The notes below the pieces were generated by a model. It saw nothing but the letters and a program-made list of their open reading frames with translations. It was not told where the DNA came from and ran no database searches. From Pectobacterium aroidearum (GTDB taxonomy: Bacteria > Pseudomonadota > Gammaproteobacteria > Enterobacterales > Enterobacteriaceae), in contig NZ_CP065044.1 in assembly GCF_015689195.1 (NCBI RefSeq), positions 372,001-436,000 of the forward strand: a stretch of 64,000 nt of DNA, given 5' to 3'. Both the position numbers and the translations under genes were made by a program. This document shows, piece by piece, positions 50,999 to 60,776 of the stretch. The first letter of the stretch is position 1, and the number at the start of each line of letters is the position of its first letter.

Positions 50999-52666
50999 CT
51001 AGAATTTTTCCCAGTTATCCTGTGTGTTGCCGACCGGCGCGAGTGCTAAACGGGCCGGTTGTACTTTCTTCGCCGTCGGTGCCGGACGTGTTGCTGGCGT
51101 GCCGCGTAGGTGGAAATGGTTCATGAGCGTCACCAGATGCGATGACTGTTCGCGCAGGCTGGTTGCCGCATTGGCGGATTCTTCCACCAGCGTCGCGTTC
51201 TGCTGAGTGACTTGATCGAGCTGGTTCACCGCATCATGAATTTGCGAAATGCCGGATTCCTGCTCCTGCGTTGTTGTCCCGATCTCGCTGATTAAATCTG
51301 CCACGCTGCGTGCCTGATGTACCAGCTTATCAATGGTGCTGCCGGTATCTTCAACCAGACGGTTGCCCGCTTCCACTTTTTCGACGCTGGTGTTGATCAG
51401 CACCGCGATTTCTTTGGCGGCAGACGCGGAACGCTGTGCCAGCGAACGCACTTCTCCAGCGACCACGGCGAAGCCGCGGCCTTGTTCACCTGCGCGTGCG
51501 GCTTCGACTGCCGCATTCAGCGCCAGAATGTTGGTCTGGAAAGCGATGCCGTCAATGACGCTAATAATGTCGCGGATTTTGTGTGAGCTGTCGGAGATCT
51601 CTTTCATGGTAATCACCATATCGCCGATCGCCTCGCCGCCCTTGGTCGCCGTTTCGCTGGCCTGGCTGGCAAGTTGAGTGACGCTACGTACGGTATGCGC
51701 ATTTTGACGAATCGCCTGGCTCATCTGCTCCATAGACGCTGCTGTTTGCTGCAAGCTGGCTGCCTGCTCTTCTGTACGTTGGCTGAGATTCTCGCTGCCA
51801 GCGGCGATTTGGCTGGAACCGGAAGCGATGGCTTCGCTGCTCTGTCGCACTTGCTCGACGATATCACCGAGGTTATTACTCATGTGATGCATGGTGGCTA
51901 ACAGGCTGCTGTGGTCGTCCGGCTTGATGTGGATATCGACGGCCAGATCGCCATCGGCCACCTGTCGGGCAATGTGGGTCGCGTAGAGCGGTTCGCCACC
52001 CAGTTGGTTTTTCAACGTGCGGGTAATCAGCCAGGCTACGACGGCGGCCATCGCGGTAGCGGCAAGAGAGAGAACCAGCATGATGACGCTGCCGGACTGT
52101 GCGCCATGCTTGGCGTGGCTGACAATCTCGTTGGTATCCTGTTGCTGTGAGGCCATCATCGCGTCCAGCACTTTGAACAGCGCGTTTTGTGCCGTCTGCA
52201 TCTCATTGAGAATAATCGCGTTACCCTGTAAACGCAGTTGTGGATCGGTGGATTGCACCAGATCCATCGCTTTCAAAAAGGCCGCAAGGTACGGCGGGCG
52301 GGTATCCTGAAACTGTTTCAGCAGCGCGCTGGTGCCTTCGGTATCCAACTGCTGTCCCAGCTTTTTCAGGTTGGCAGTATTACGGGCGATTTGCTCATCG
52401 ACGAACTGCTTTTCCTGCCTGATTTGCTCAGGGTTAGTGCTGATTGCAATGTTACGGATCAGGCGAGCATTGGCGTCAAAACCGGCTTTCACTTCCTGAA
52501 TCAATAACATATTCGCTAGCGTGGTGCCGGAAAGGCGGTCGATGTCGTTACCCAGCCCAACCAGTTGGAGTCGTCCGAAGAATGCCACCATCAGGCAGAT
52601 GATGATAACCAGAGAAAATCCCATACCCAGCATCTTGCCGAGTTTGATTCTGTTCAGCATATTCAT
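50999..52666 (-). CDS. Methyl-accepting chemotaxis protein
   Basis: 555 residues. TM1 about 10-30, periplasmic four-helix sensor about 31-187, TM2 about 188-211, HAMP, then the signalling coiled coil with the highly conserved hairpin tip ([42 protein letters not shown]). The C-terminus ends NWEKF, close to the NWETF tether for CheR/CheB. Start chosen at ATG 52666 because TAAGGA is correctly spaced; the ATG at 52672 overlaps it. Ligand unknown. Confidence 0.93.
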   Translation of the reverse strand: MNMLNRIKLGKMLGMGFSLVIIICLMVAFFGRLQLVGLGNDIDRLSGTTLANMLLIQEVKAGFDANARLIRNIAISTNPEQIRQEKQFVDEQIARNTANLKKLGQQLDTEGTSALLKQFQDTRPPYLAAFLKAMDLVQSTDPQLRLQGNAIILNEMQTAQNALFKVLDAMMASQQQDTNEIVSHAKHGAQSGSVIMLVLSLAATAMAAVVAWLITRTLKNQLGGEPLYATHIARQVADGDLAVDIHIKPDDHSSLLATMHHMSNNLGDIVEQVRQSSEAIASGSSQIAAGSENLSQRTEEQAASLQQTAASMEQMSQAIRQNAHTVRSVTQLASQASETATKGGEAIGDMVITMKEISDSSHKIRDIISVIDGIAFQTNILALNAAVEAARAGEQGRGFAVVAGEVRSLAQRSASAAKEIAVLINTSVEKVEAGNRLVEDTGSTIDKLVHQARSVADLISEIGTTTQEQESGISQIHDAVNQLDQVTQQNATLVEESANAATSLREQSSHLVTLMNHFHLRGTPATRPAPTAKKVQPARLALAPVGNTQDNWEKF

Positions 52667-52924
52667 AAACATCCTTAATTTTTTGACATGCTATGAAGGT
52701 ATAACGGAGAGGGCTTGCTATCGTAACCGATGCAAGTAATGACAAGGTATTATAGCTATGTTTCGCATTTTCGGGATACATCGGCCACTCCCGCGCTCAA
52801 AAACATATAGATAAGAATATCTTTAATATCGGCAGGAAAAGCGTTCAGTTGATCACGTAAATTACGGCAAGCGGGATTTCGTATGAAATGTGTGATCTGA
52901 GAGACAAAATGCGCGGGGAAGCGT

Positions 52925-52955
52925 GGTGCGTTAGCCCTTCAGAGGCTAACACACC
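52925..52955 (-). terminator. Hairpin downstream of the olsF-like gene
   Basis: GGTGCGTTAGCC / GGCTAACACACC, one mismatch, seven-base loop, ending 7 bases past the gene's stop; weak T content. Confidence 0.5.
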
Positions 52956-52961
52956 GGCCAA

Positions 52962-54677
52962 TCAAGAGGCTTTATCGCTGATAAAAGGGGCGATATAGCG
53001 CTGATAACGCTGTGGTTTAAAGCGGGAGATATCAATTAACACTAGACCGTCGATGCAGTTATTGAAATCGGGGTCGATGCCGAAGTCGATAAACCGCACG
53101 CCTCCGGGTTCACACAGCTCCGAATACTGCTTGTAGAGTGTTGGAATGGCGCACCCCATATTGCTGAGCATGCTTTTCAACCGTGTGAGATCCTCTTGAT
53201 AGTCGGTACCTCCAAACTGTTTTAAGACATCGGGTAGCGAGGCAGGGTAGGGGCGGCGTGATGTTGCCATTGGCAAATCTGGCGAGAAGTGCAGCCGATA
53301 AAAAGCGACCAGCAAATCGCGGGCATTTGACGGTAAGGTGCCAGAAAGTGACACAGGACCAAACAGATAGCGGTGTTCCGGGTAACGCGCCAGATAGGCG
53401 CCAATGCCTAGCCAGAGATAATCCAGTCCGCGCTTACCCCAGTATTTGGGCTGAATGAAACTGCGTCCCAGCTCAATGCCTGAGGCTAGTATCGGATCCA
53501 TTTCGTCACCATACTGGAATAGACTGTGACTATAGAGGCCGCTTTTTCCTTTTTCGGCGATCAGGCTTGCCGTCGAGACAAAGCGATACGCCCCAACAAT
53601 CTCCAGCTCGCGATCGTCCCACAGAATAAGATGCAGATAGTCATCGTCATAGCTGTCCAGATCGCGGCGCTGGCCGGAGCCTTCGCCCACGGCGCGGAAG
53701 GCGATTTCACGCAGGCGTCCAAGTTCGCGTAATAGCGGCACGTAATCCTCTTCACCGCGACGGTACAGATAGACCACTTTGCCATCCGGCGTGGTACCCA
53801 GCGTTTCGCATGCTGACAGTGCGCGCTTCAACTGCACGCGATCTTCGGCCAGTGCAATGGGTTTTTCACCGGAAAAGCAGCCGGGCTTTCCTTGTCCCAA
53901 CCGATAAACGTGACGCCGGAAACGAGCCGCCAGATCGTTGGCGTTCCACTCGCCCTGACTCCAGGATGCATAGGGAATTCTGGCACCGATACGCAATTTG
54001 AGCGTTTGGTCACGCTGACCAAACATCTCTCTCACCAGCAGAAGGGTAGACAGCGGGCGGTAAACCATGGACGAGAGATAGAACAGCGCGCTGTTACGCC
54101 CGCTGATATGAATGGGTACCACGGGCGCACGGGCTTTGCTCGCCATGCGGATAAAACCGTTATGCCAGTGGCCGTCGCGAATGCCTTGCAGGCTGGCGCG
54201 TGAAACTTCACCCGCCGGGAAGACGATGATAGCGCCGTCGCCTTCCAGATGCTGCTGGATGGCGCTGATTTGTTGGCGTTTGGTGCGGTTATTGAAGTTA
54301 TCGACGGAAAAAAACAGATTTTTGAGCGGGGCGACATAAGAGAGTAGCTGGCTGGCGACGATGCGAACATCGGGCCTGACGCTGGCGACGGTGCGTAGCA
54401 GCGCCAGACCGTCCAGTGAGCCAATCGGGTGGTTGGCAACCAGCACCACCGGTCCCTGGCTGGGGATATTTTCTAAATCCCCTTCGACCATTTCACAATT
54501 GAAGTTGAAGTAATCAAGAATCTGCTCGACCAGATCCAATCCTTTCAAATGCGGGTAACGCCGCGCAAATTGCTGCATTTCATTTTCAAATAGCAGAGAA
54601 CGTAAAACCGTTTTCTGCCAGGGTGGCGTATGGCGATGCGGGGCAAGATCTTGCAGAATGGCGTCTAAGCTAAACAT
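52962..54677 (-). CDS. olsF: Bifunctional ornithine lipid synthase (OlsF-like)
   Basis: 571 residues with two acyltransferase halves. The N-terminal half (about 60-260) is PlsC/OlsA-like, with NHPIGSLDG (His83, Asp89) and IIVFPAGEVSR. The C-terminal half (about 300-571) resembles the OlsB N-acyltransferase: LREIAFRAVGEGSGQRRDLDSYDDDYLHLILWD and GRSFIQPKYWGKRGLDYLW. This fusion is the OlsF architecture described in Serratia, making ornithine lipids, phosphorus-free membrane lipids. A strong PhoB box lies upstream. Confidence 0.85.
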   Translation of the reverse strand: MFSLDAILQDLAPHRHTPPWQKTVLRSLLFENEMQQFARRYPHLKGLDLVEQILDYFNFNCEMVEGDLENIPSQGPVVLVANHPIGSLDGLALLRTVASVRPDVRIVASQLLSYVAPLKNLFFSVDNFNNRTKRQQISAIQQHLEGDGAIIVFPAGEVSRASLQGIRDGHWHNGFIRMASKARAPVVPIHISGRNSALFYLSSMVYRPLSTLLLVREMFGQRDQTLKLRIGARIPYASWSQGEWNANDLAARFRRHVYRLGQGKPGCFSGEKPIALAEDRVQLKRALSACETLGTTPDGKVVYLYRRGEEDYVPLLRELGRLREIAFRAVGEGSGQRRDLDSYDDDYLHLILWDDRELEIVGAYRFVSTASLIAEKGKSGLYSHSLFQYGDEMDPILASGIELGRSFIQPKYWGKRGLDYLWLGIGAYLARYPEHRYLFGPVSLSGTLPSNARDLLVAFYRLHFSPDLPMATSRRPYPASLPDVLKQFGGTDYQEDLTRLKSMLSNMGCAIPTLYKQYSELCEPGGVRFIDFGIDPDFNNCIDGLVLIDISRFKPQRYQRYIAPFISDKAS

Positions 54678-54722
54678 AAATCGTTCTCCGTAGCTCTCCG
54701 TGGCTAAAAGTACGGGATAGAA

Positions 54723-54740
54723 ATGACATATTTATGTCTG
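54723..54740 (-). promoter_or_regulatory. PhoB box upstream of olsF
   Basis: On the minus strand CAGACATAAATATGTCAT matches 15 of 18 positions of the PhoB box (CTGTCAT, AAAT, CTGTCAT). It ends 45 bases before the olsF ATG, the usual Pho-promoter distance, in the divergent gap with greB. It implies induction by phosphate starvation. Confidence 0.65.
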
Positions 54741-54850
54741 TTGATAAATTATTAGCCAAAATTGTAAATCTGTGTATGAACGTGTGATTTTTATACGTGG
54801 AAATATCGAAGATATGTTGTACGCGCTAGAGCGCTAACGGGGTTAATGAC

Positions 54851-55330
54851 TTGAAAACCAATCTGATTACCCGCGAGGGGTATGACAAACTGCGGGCAGA
54901 GCACGATCATCTCTGGAATGTAAAGCGCCCGGAAATTACCAAGATTGTTTCCTGGGCGGCCAGCCTGGGGGATCGCTCGGAAAATGCAGACTACACCTAT
55001 AACAAACGTTTATTACGCCAGATCGACAGGCGTGTACGCTACCTGAGAAAATGCCTGACGGAATTGAAGATCGTTGATTATTCCCCGCAGCAGGATGGCA
55101 GCGTATTTTTTGGTGCCTGGGTCGAGATCGAAAATGAGCAAGGGGATGTGAAGCGTTTGCGGATTGTCGGCCCGGACGAGATCTACGGTGACAATAAAGA
55201 CTACATTTCGATCGATTCCCCGATGGCGCGCGCCATGCTGAAAAAAGCGGTTGATGAGGAATTTACCGTGAATACGCCGGACGGCCCGCGTGAGTGGTTC
55301 GTCAATTCGATTGATTACGTTAAGTCATAA
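54851..55330 (+). CDS. greB: Transcript cleavage factor GreB
   Basis: 159 residues against 158 in E. coli. The N-terminal coiled coil carries the acidic tip GDRSENADY, and the C-terminal globular domain reads VFFGAWVEIENEQGD, ISIDSPMARAML. It rescues backtracked RNA polymerase by stimulating RNA cleavage. Start codon is TTG (MKTNLITREGYDKL). In E. coli greB is next to tex; here 5.6 kb separates them. Confidence 0.95.
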   Translation: MKTNLITREGYDKLRAEHDHLWNVKRPEITKIVSWAASLGDRSENADYTYNKRLLRQIDRRVRYLRKCLTELKIVDYSPQQDGSVFFGAWVEIENEQGDVKRLRIVGPDEIYGDNKDYISIDSPMARAMLKKAVDEEFTVNTPDGPREWFVNSIDYVKS

Positions 55331-55414
55331 TCGACCCGGTAGCGGCACGTAGGGGAACGCGCGGCAAGCTGTGCAGGCGCATTTCCCCCTTCGTGTCCTA
55401 GCGGCGCCAGAGGT

Positions 55415-56296
55415 TTAGTCATCTACATTTTGCGCTCGTAATAGCTGTCTGGCCTGCTCAATGACGGGTAAATCCACCATTTCGCCGTTTATCTGGAAAG
55501 CGTAGCTGTGTTCGGCCGCTTTCAGCACCTGTTTTGCCCAATCTAGTTTACTGCGATCTGTCGCGAAAGCCTGCTGAACAGCATCGATCTGTGAAGGATG
55601 AATGCAGAGTTTGGCGGAGAAGCCGAGCGAACGTGCATGTAACGCATCGGCTAACACGCGATCGTGATGTGTGAAGTCAGGGTTGACGCAATCTATTGGC
55701 GGGGGCAAGTCGGCCAATCTGGAAGCCAGTACAATACGGCTTCTGGCATACAGCAAGGCATACAGGGATTGATCGCAGTGAATATCGAGCGAGAAATCCA
55801 GCGAGCCAAATGCGACTCTTTCTACCCCTGCCGCACAAATCTCCTCTGCATTATGTAACCCCCGTGCGGTTTCAATAATCGCAATAATATTCACATTATC
55901 CAATCTATTACGATTTATCATTTCCCGCGCGTCATTCAGCATTTCTGCGGATTCTATTTTAGGTAAAACAATTTCCCATGTGACTATTTTATGTCTGGAT
56001 TTTGCATTATTTCTTAATTTCTCTTTATTGTTGAGTTTATTTAGAAACTCGATGTCTTCCCTGAACGCTACTGAATCAAATTTATTTAAACGTATATATC
56101 TTTTGCAATTTATTTCAGAGACGGGCGTATCGTTTTTATCCCACTGGATAATATTCTCTCTGGCCTGGTTTTTCTCATCAGGATGAACAGCATCTTCTAA
56201 ATCAAATATCACAGCATCGGCACCACAGCTGACGGCATGTTGAAAGCGGTGGGGCGCATTACCAGGCACAAAGAGATAGGTTTTAGCGTGTTCCAT
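55415..56296 (-). CDS. CitE/HpcH-HpaI-family (citrate lyase beta-like) aldolase
   Basis: 293-residue TIM-barrel protein of the family that includes citrate lyase beta subunit, malyl-CoA lyase, and the siderophore proteins SbnG and AcsB. Motifs: LFVPGNAPHRFQHAVSCGADAVIFDLEDAV, RYIRLNKFDS (Arg for acid binding), IIAIIETARGL and VAFGSLDFSLDIHC (metal Glu and Asp). Strong ribosome binding site AAGGAGAG. No citrate lyase alpha or gamma genes are nearby. Divergent from the NIS synthetase across a Fur-box-like site, so a role in making an alpha-hydroxy-acid building block is possible. Confidence 0.82.
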   Translation of the reverse strand: MEHAKTYLFVPGNAPHRFQHAVSCGADAVIFDLEDAVHPDEKNQARENIIQWDKNDTPVSEINCKRYIRLNKFDSVAFREDIEFLNKLNNKEKLRNNAKSRHKIVTWEIVLPKIESAEMLNDAREMINRNRLDNVNIIAIIETARGLHNAEEICAAGVERVAFGSLDFSLDIHCDQSLYALLYARSRIVLASRLADLPPPIDCVNPDFTHHDRVLADALHARSLGFSAKLCIHPSQIDAVQQAFATDRSKLDWAKQVLKAAEHSYAFQINGEMVDLPVIEQARQLLRAQNVDD

Positions 56297-56363
56297 GCTG
56301 CTCTCCTTTATTTAATTCATTGATTAAATGACATTTTATTAAAATGTAACTAATTAATTGCGA

Positions 56364-56386
56364 ATAAGAATGATACCTATTTACAT
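56364..56386. promoter_or_regulatory. Fur-box-like site between the CitE-type gene and the NIS synthetase
   Basis: AAGAATGATACCTATTTACA resembles enterobacterial Fur boxes of the AATGATAACTATTTGCAT kind (several NATWAT-like hexamers). It is centred in the 250-base divergent gap. An extended -10-like TGATATGCT follows at 56395-56403. Both divergent transcripts could be iron-repressed. Confidence 0.6.
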
Positions 56387-56546
56387 TGACATTAGTGATA
56401 TGCTAGCTTTCCGTTCATTATTTTTCAATCCATCTATCGCGACATTTTTATTAAGTTTCGGGACGTGTTAACCCGAGATTTAATGACGCCCTTTTATACG
56501 TTACAGCAATCAATTTTTACTTGTTTTATCGGTATGAGGAGTGGTT

Positions 56547-58448
56547 ATGAATATCAAGTCAGAGGAAGTTAAACACAGGGATATACATCAGGATACAGAT
56601 GATTTTCTCTCTGATTACTCAAATAAAAATGCGTTAAGGCGATTGATTCGCTGCTTTTTTGCAGAAGGAATTTTAAATAAAAATGACCTGGGTTTTATTG
56701 AGGATAATTCCAGGGGAGCGACGCTGGCTTTGCAGGATGGCAAAGTTGTATTGAAATTTGATGATATTTCCCCAGCGCCAGCAAACACCTATATTAATAA
56801 TGGAAATATTTATCTGATTAATTCGGATGGCACATCTTTCCCCGTCACCGGCCACGAGCAGTTGATTGATGTACTTCGTGATAGTTTCGATTTCCACCCG
56901 GAAGAGAGCGGCATCCTCGGTCTGAAAAAAGATGTGGGTAACAGTATTCGTAATGATACCCATGCCCGTCGCTATCGTCGCCAATGGCGTGCTGAGGTGG
57001 CTGACGCCATGCAGCGAGATGGGCAGAATCATTTCACGCTGTGGCTGCGTCGGCAGCTAAGTATTCGCGATGCCGCGATGTTGCTCGATCAGTGGGGATC
57101 GCTGGAAGGCCACCCCTACTACCCAACCTGGAAATCCCGTCCGGGACTGAGTGACGAAGACGTCCAACAGCTATCACCCGAATTCAATGCCCGCGTGCCG
57201 CTGCGTATTACCGCGCTGCGTCGTGATATGGCGTATGTGGAATGCATGCCGCACGTCGATAATTTTCATCAGTGGTTTGCTCAGGCGTTCCCCGCGCTCT
57301 GGCAGGACTGGAAGCAGCGCCTGAACCAACAAGGGCTGGATGAAACACAGTGGCTCCCGCTGCCCATCCACAGTTGGCATCTGGAAAATTGGGTGAAATC
57401 CCATTACGCAGATGAGATCGCCGAAGGCATTCTGCTTACTGACGGCCCCGATCTCATCACCTTGCCGGGGATGTCGTTCCGTACGGTTTTGCCTGTTGAA
57501 CCGCCTTCTTCTCCCTTCATCAAGCTGCCTGTCGCCATCTGGATGACCAGCGAAATGCGCAGCCTACAGGCGAAATCGATCCACATGGGGCCACGTATCA
57601 GCACCATTATCGAAGCGATTTTGGCGCAGGAAGGCGGATTTGAGCAGCGGCTGGAATTTTTCCGCGAAGAGGCGGCGTTCCACTACAAGCACGCGGTTCA
57701 TCAGGATGACGCGCCGGGCAAACATCTCTCCGTCGTGTTCCGCGATGCGCACGCCTATGAACGCGCTGACGGCGCGCTGCCCGTGACCGTCGCCACGCTG
57801 TTTACGGCGCTACCTCACCGCGACCAGCCGTTATTCACCGAGCTGGTGGCGCTGTCCGGGCTTGGTCCCGAAGCGTGGTTCCGCCAATACGTTCGCGCCG
57901 TGACCCGACCCGTCATCGCTATCTATCTGCTGTACGGCATTGGGCTGGAAGCGCATCAGCAGAATAGCCAGATCCTCTTTTCACCGGAAGGCGTTGCACA
58001 GGGGCTATTAATTCGCGATTTCGGCGACGGGCGCACCTACGCACCGCTGCTGCGTCAGCGTGGCTATCACCTGCAACCTTACGTCTGGCCCGGCATTCTG
58101 CCCACGGTGTTTGAAGGCGATATCGAGCCGGTGCGGATGTTTGTCGTCGATGCCTGTTTCGTCAGCCACCTGCATGAACTGGCGCTGGCACTCAGTGCGG
58201 AATATGGCTTTGCCGATGCCCGGCTGTGGCAGGTGATGAAAGAGGAAACCGCCGCGGCGTTTGACGCGGTGAAGTCGCGCGTTGATGGCGAGCTGTGGCA
58301 GACCGAACGCGACATGTTTTTGACCCAGCCCTGGTATACGCGTTCGCTGCTGCGCATGCATATCCAGGAATATCGCGACTACCGGATTCAGCACGGTCTG
58401 AGCAATCCCTTCCTTGTGGAAGGGGAAGACACCCGCATCAGATCGTGA
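56547..58448 (+). CDS. NRPS-independent siderophore (NIS) synthetase, IucA/IucC family
   Basis: 633 residues; ATG 56547 lies behind ATGAGGA (an in-frame GTG at 56541 is too close). Joins a carboxylic acid such as citrate to an amine or alcohol using ATP. Family motifs are present: GHPYYPTWKSRPGLS (phosphate-binding), LPGMSFRTVLP, GPRISTIIEAIL, and the C-terminal EAHQQN and IRDFGDG active-site segments. The residues replacing the more common GHPxHP (GHPYYP) are notable. It is not an obvious orthologue of AcsA, AcsC or AcsD. First gene of the plus-strand siderophore operon. Confidence 0.88.
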   Translation: MNIKSEEVKHRDIHQDTDDFLSDYSNKNALRRLIRCFFAEGILNKNDLGFIEDNSRGATLALQDGKVVLKFDDISPAPANTYINNGNIYLINSDGTSFPVTGHEQLIDVLRDSFDFHPEESGILGLKKDVGNSIRNDTHARRYRRQWRAEVADAMQRDGQNHFTLWLRRQLSIRDAAMLLDQWGSLEGHPYYPTWKSRPGLSDEDVQQLSPEFNARVPLRITALRRDMAYVECMPHVDNFHQWFAQAFPALWQDWKQRLNQQGLDETQWLPLPIHSWHLENWVKSHYADEIAEGILLTDGPDLITLPGMSFRTVLPVEPPSSPFIKLPVAIWMTSEMRSLQAKSIHMGPRISTIIEAILAQEGGFEQRLEFFREEAAFHYKHAVHQDDAPGKHLSVVFRDAHAYERADGALPVTVATLFTALPHRDQPLFTELVALSGLGPEAWFRQYVRAVTRPVIAIYLLYGIGLEAHQQNSQILFSPEGVAQGLLIRDFGDGRTYAPLLRQRGYHLQPYVWPGILPTVFEGDIEPVRMFVVDACFVSHLHELALALSAEYGFADARLWQVMKEETAAAFDAVKSRVDGELWQTERDMFLTQPWYTRSLLRMHIQEYRDYRIQHGLSNPFLVEGEDTRIRS

Positions 58449-58456
58449 TGTATGGC

Positions 58457-58498
58457 GATGCTCCCGCCTTACAGGCTGAAAAACGGGAGCATCTTTTT
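58457..58498 (+). terminator. Intrinsic terminator between the NIS synthetase and receptor genes
   Basis: Perfect GATGCTCCCG / CGGGAGCATC stem followed by TTTTT, only 33 bases before the receptor ATG. It should limit readthrough from the synthetase gene. Confidence 0.85.
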
Positions 58499-58530
58499 CA
58501 TTCCTCATTTTGAGATGGATAACTTAGTTG

Positions 58531-60735
58531 ATGAACGCCAGGAAGAACTTCACTCCACCTACCGGGAAAACGCGTTTTCCTATTCCCTCCGCGTTAGCCG
58601 TCGCCGTCACGGCGGCAATGACTGTGCTAAGCGGTATCGCGATACCCGCCCTGGCTGAAACGGGCGAGCGCGATGATTCCACTATCGTGGTTGAAGCCAA
58701 AGATGCGGAAGCCGTACAGGGGCTGGTGGCGGGCGGCATGTCGGCGCGTTCGTCCAGTACCGGGCTGCTGGGCAAAAAGGATGTCATGGATACGCCGTTT
58801 AACGTCAGCAATGTGACCTCCGCGTTTATTGAAAACAAGCAGGCACAAACGCTGGGGCAGGTGGTTGCTCATGACGCATCGGTACGTGTGAGCAGTTCTC
58901 AGGGCGGTCTGCTGGATTCTTATTACATTCGCGGTTTTCCACTCAACGAAGGAAACCTGAGCGACATCGCCATGAACGGCGTCTACGGTGTTGCCCCCAA
59001 CTATCAGCTGATGACCGATTACATCGAGCGGGTGGAAGTGCTGAAAGGGCCGTCGGCGCTGCTGTATGGGTTGTCGCCTAATAGTAGCGTGGGCGGCGTG
59101 ATTAACGCCGTCACCAAACGCCCAACCACCGTAGGCAATCTGACCCGCCTCACCACCAGCTGGCAGTCTGATTCCCAACTCACGCAGCATGCGGATATTT
59201 CCCGCGTCTATGCGCTGGAAAATAACAATCTGCTCGGCGTCCGTTTTAATGGCAACTATGGCTATGGAGACACCGTGTGGAATGGCAGCGACAAGCGCAC
59301 ACAGGTCGGCGCGCTTGGGTTGGATTTCTCGTCAGAACGTTTCCGTGCCACGTTGGATCTCATCACGCAGCACCTGAAAACGCGTGCGCCGTCGCGGCCC
59401 TATTCGTTTGCGGCGGGAGTGACCGTACCCGACGCGCCGGATGGCAACACCAATATTTCCCAACCGTGGGGCTTCTGGCACTCCAAAGATCAGTCGGTGC
59501 TGCTGCATACCGAATACGATCTGGCGGATAACGTCACCTGGTTTACCGATTTAGGCGGTTCCAGCGCACACGTGAGCCGACTGTCGGAGCAGGTGCCGCA
59601 GGTGACGAATAACAACGGCGATATTCGCTCCAGTGTGGGGAATTATCGCTTTACTACCAGTCGCTACACGTTGGCGACCGGTGTTCGCGCGGATGTGGAA
59701 ACGGGCTCGGTGACGCACAAGCTGTCGGCACAGACCAGCTACTATCGCGATCGTCAGGCTACAGGCATAGTCAGCGATCCAAATGTTAATTTCATTAACT
59801 CGAATATTTACAATCCAGTTTCTTCACCCGTGCAGAATATCGCCGCCCCTGCAACGATTAGCAAACGCTCTTCCACTGCGCTGTCAGGTATCGCGCTGGC
59901 GGATACGCTCGGCTTCTGGAACGATGCGCTGCAAGTCACGGGTGGGCTGCGTTATCAGCAGATCAAGTCGGATAACTTTGTTCCCGGCAATAGTGCGCCA
60001 TCATCGTCCTACGACAAAAATGCGATCACGCCAATGGTCGGTGTGGTGGTGAAACCCTGGCAGCACGTCTCGCTCTACGCCAACTACATTGAAGGGCTGA
60101 GCAAAGGAGATATTGCGCCTGCGAATGCGAGCAATCCGGGTCAGGTGCTTGCGCCGTATAAGAGCAAGCAGTACGAAGCCGGGGTGAAAGTGGACGCGCT
60201 GGGGACGATCTCCACGCTGAGCGTTTTCCAGATCACCAAACCGAGCGGTGCGCTGGTTAACGGCACGTTTGTTGATGCCAACGAACAGCGTAATCGGGGT
60301 ATTGAACTGGATGTGGTCGGTTCACCGCTGGAAGACCTGCGTCTGACGGGCGGCGTGATGCTGCTGGATGCCGAGTTGACCAAAAGCGTGACGCCGGGGG
60401 CGCAGGGCAAGCGTGCGCCGGGCACGTCGCGTTTTCAGGCTAACGCCGGCGTGGAATATGACCTGCCGTTCCTGCGCGATCTGACGCTGAGCACCAACGT
60501 CACCCATAACGGGAAGCAGAACGTCAACACCATCAATACCCAGTCCATTCCTTCCTGGACCACAGTTGATTTCGGCGCGCGTTACAAGACGCGAATCTAC
60601 AACGCGCCCACCACGTTCCGCGCGGATGTCCTTAACGCCTTTGACCGCAATTACTGGTCTGGCGTGACGTCGTTCAGCACGGTATCGCAAGGAACGCCGC
60701 GGACGCTGATGCTGTCTGTGGCGGTTGATTTCTAA
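58531..60735 (+). CDS. TonB-dependent ferric-siderophore receptor
   Basis: 734 residues. Long signal peptide about 1-43 (ending IPALA), TonB box DSTIVVEA, plug domain (MDTPFNVSNVTSAFIENKQAQTLGQVV, YYIRGFPLNEG, VEVLKGPSALLYG, GGVINAVTKRP), then a 22-strand barrel ending in the outer-membrane signature LSVAVDF. FhuA/FcuA-like subfamily, typical for hydroxamate or citrate-type siderophores. An ATG at 58531 is used rather than the adjacent TTG. Presumably imports the product of the locus. Confidence 0.92.
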   Translation: MNARKNFTPPTGKTRFPIPSALAVAVTAAMTVLSGIAIPALAETGERDDSTIVVEAKDAEAVQGLVAGGMSARSSSTGLLGKKDVMDTPFNVSNVTSAFIENKQAQTLGQVVAHDASVRVSSSQGGLLDSYYIRGFPLNEGNLSDIAMNGVYGVAPNYQLMTDYIERVEVLKGPSALLYGLSPNSSVGGVINAVTKRPTTVGNLTRLTTSWQSDSQLTQHADISRVYALENNNLLGVRFNGNYGYGDTVWNGSDKRTQVGALGLDFSSERFRATLDLITQHLKTRAPSRPYSFAAGVTVPDAPDGNTNISQPWGFWHSKDQSVLLHTEYDLADNVTWFTDLGGSSAHVSRLSEQVPQVTNNNGDIRSSVGNYRFTTSRYTLATGVRADVETGSVTHKLSAQTSYYRDRQATGIVSDPNVNFINSNIYNPVSSPVQNIAAPATISKRSSTALSGIALADTLGFWNDALQVTGGLRYQQIKSDNFVPGNSAPSSSYDKNAITPMVGVVVKPWQHVSLYANYIEGLSKGDIAPANASNPGQVLAPYKSKQYEAGVKVDALGTISTLSVFQITKPSGALVNGTFVDANEQRNRGIELDVVGSPLEDLRLTGGVMLLDAELTKSVTPGAQGKRAPGTSRFQANAGVEYDLPFLRDLTLSTNVTHNGKQNVNTINTQSIPSWTTVDFGARYKTRIYNAPTTFRADVLNAFDRNYWSGVTSFSTVSQGTPRTLMLSVAVDF

Positions 60736-60776
60736 GGATAGGCATTTTTCAGGAACCGAACGTTAAGGAGATAGCG

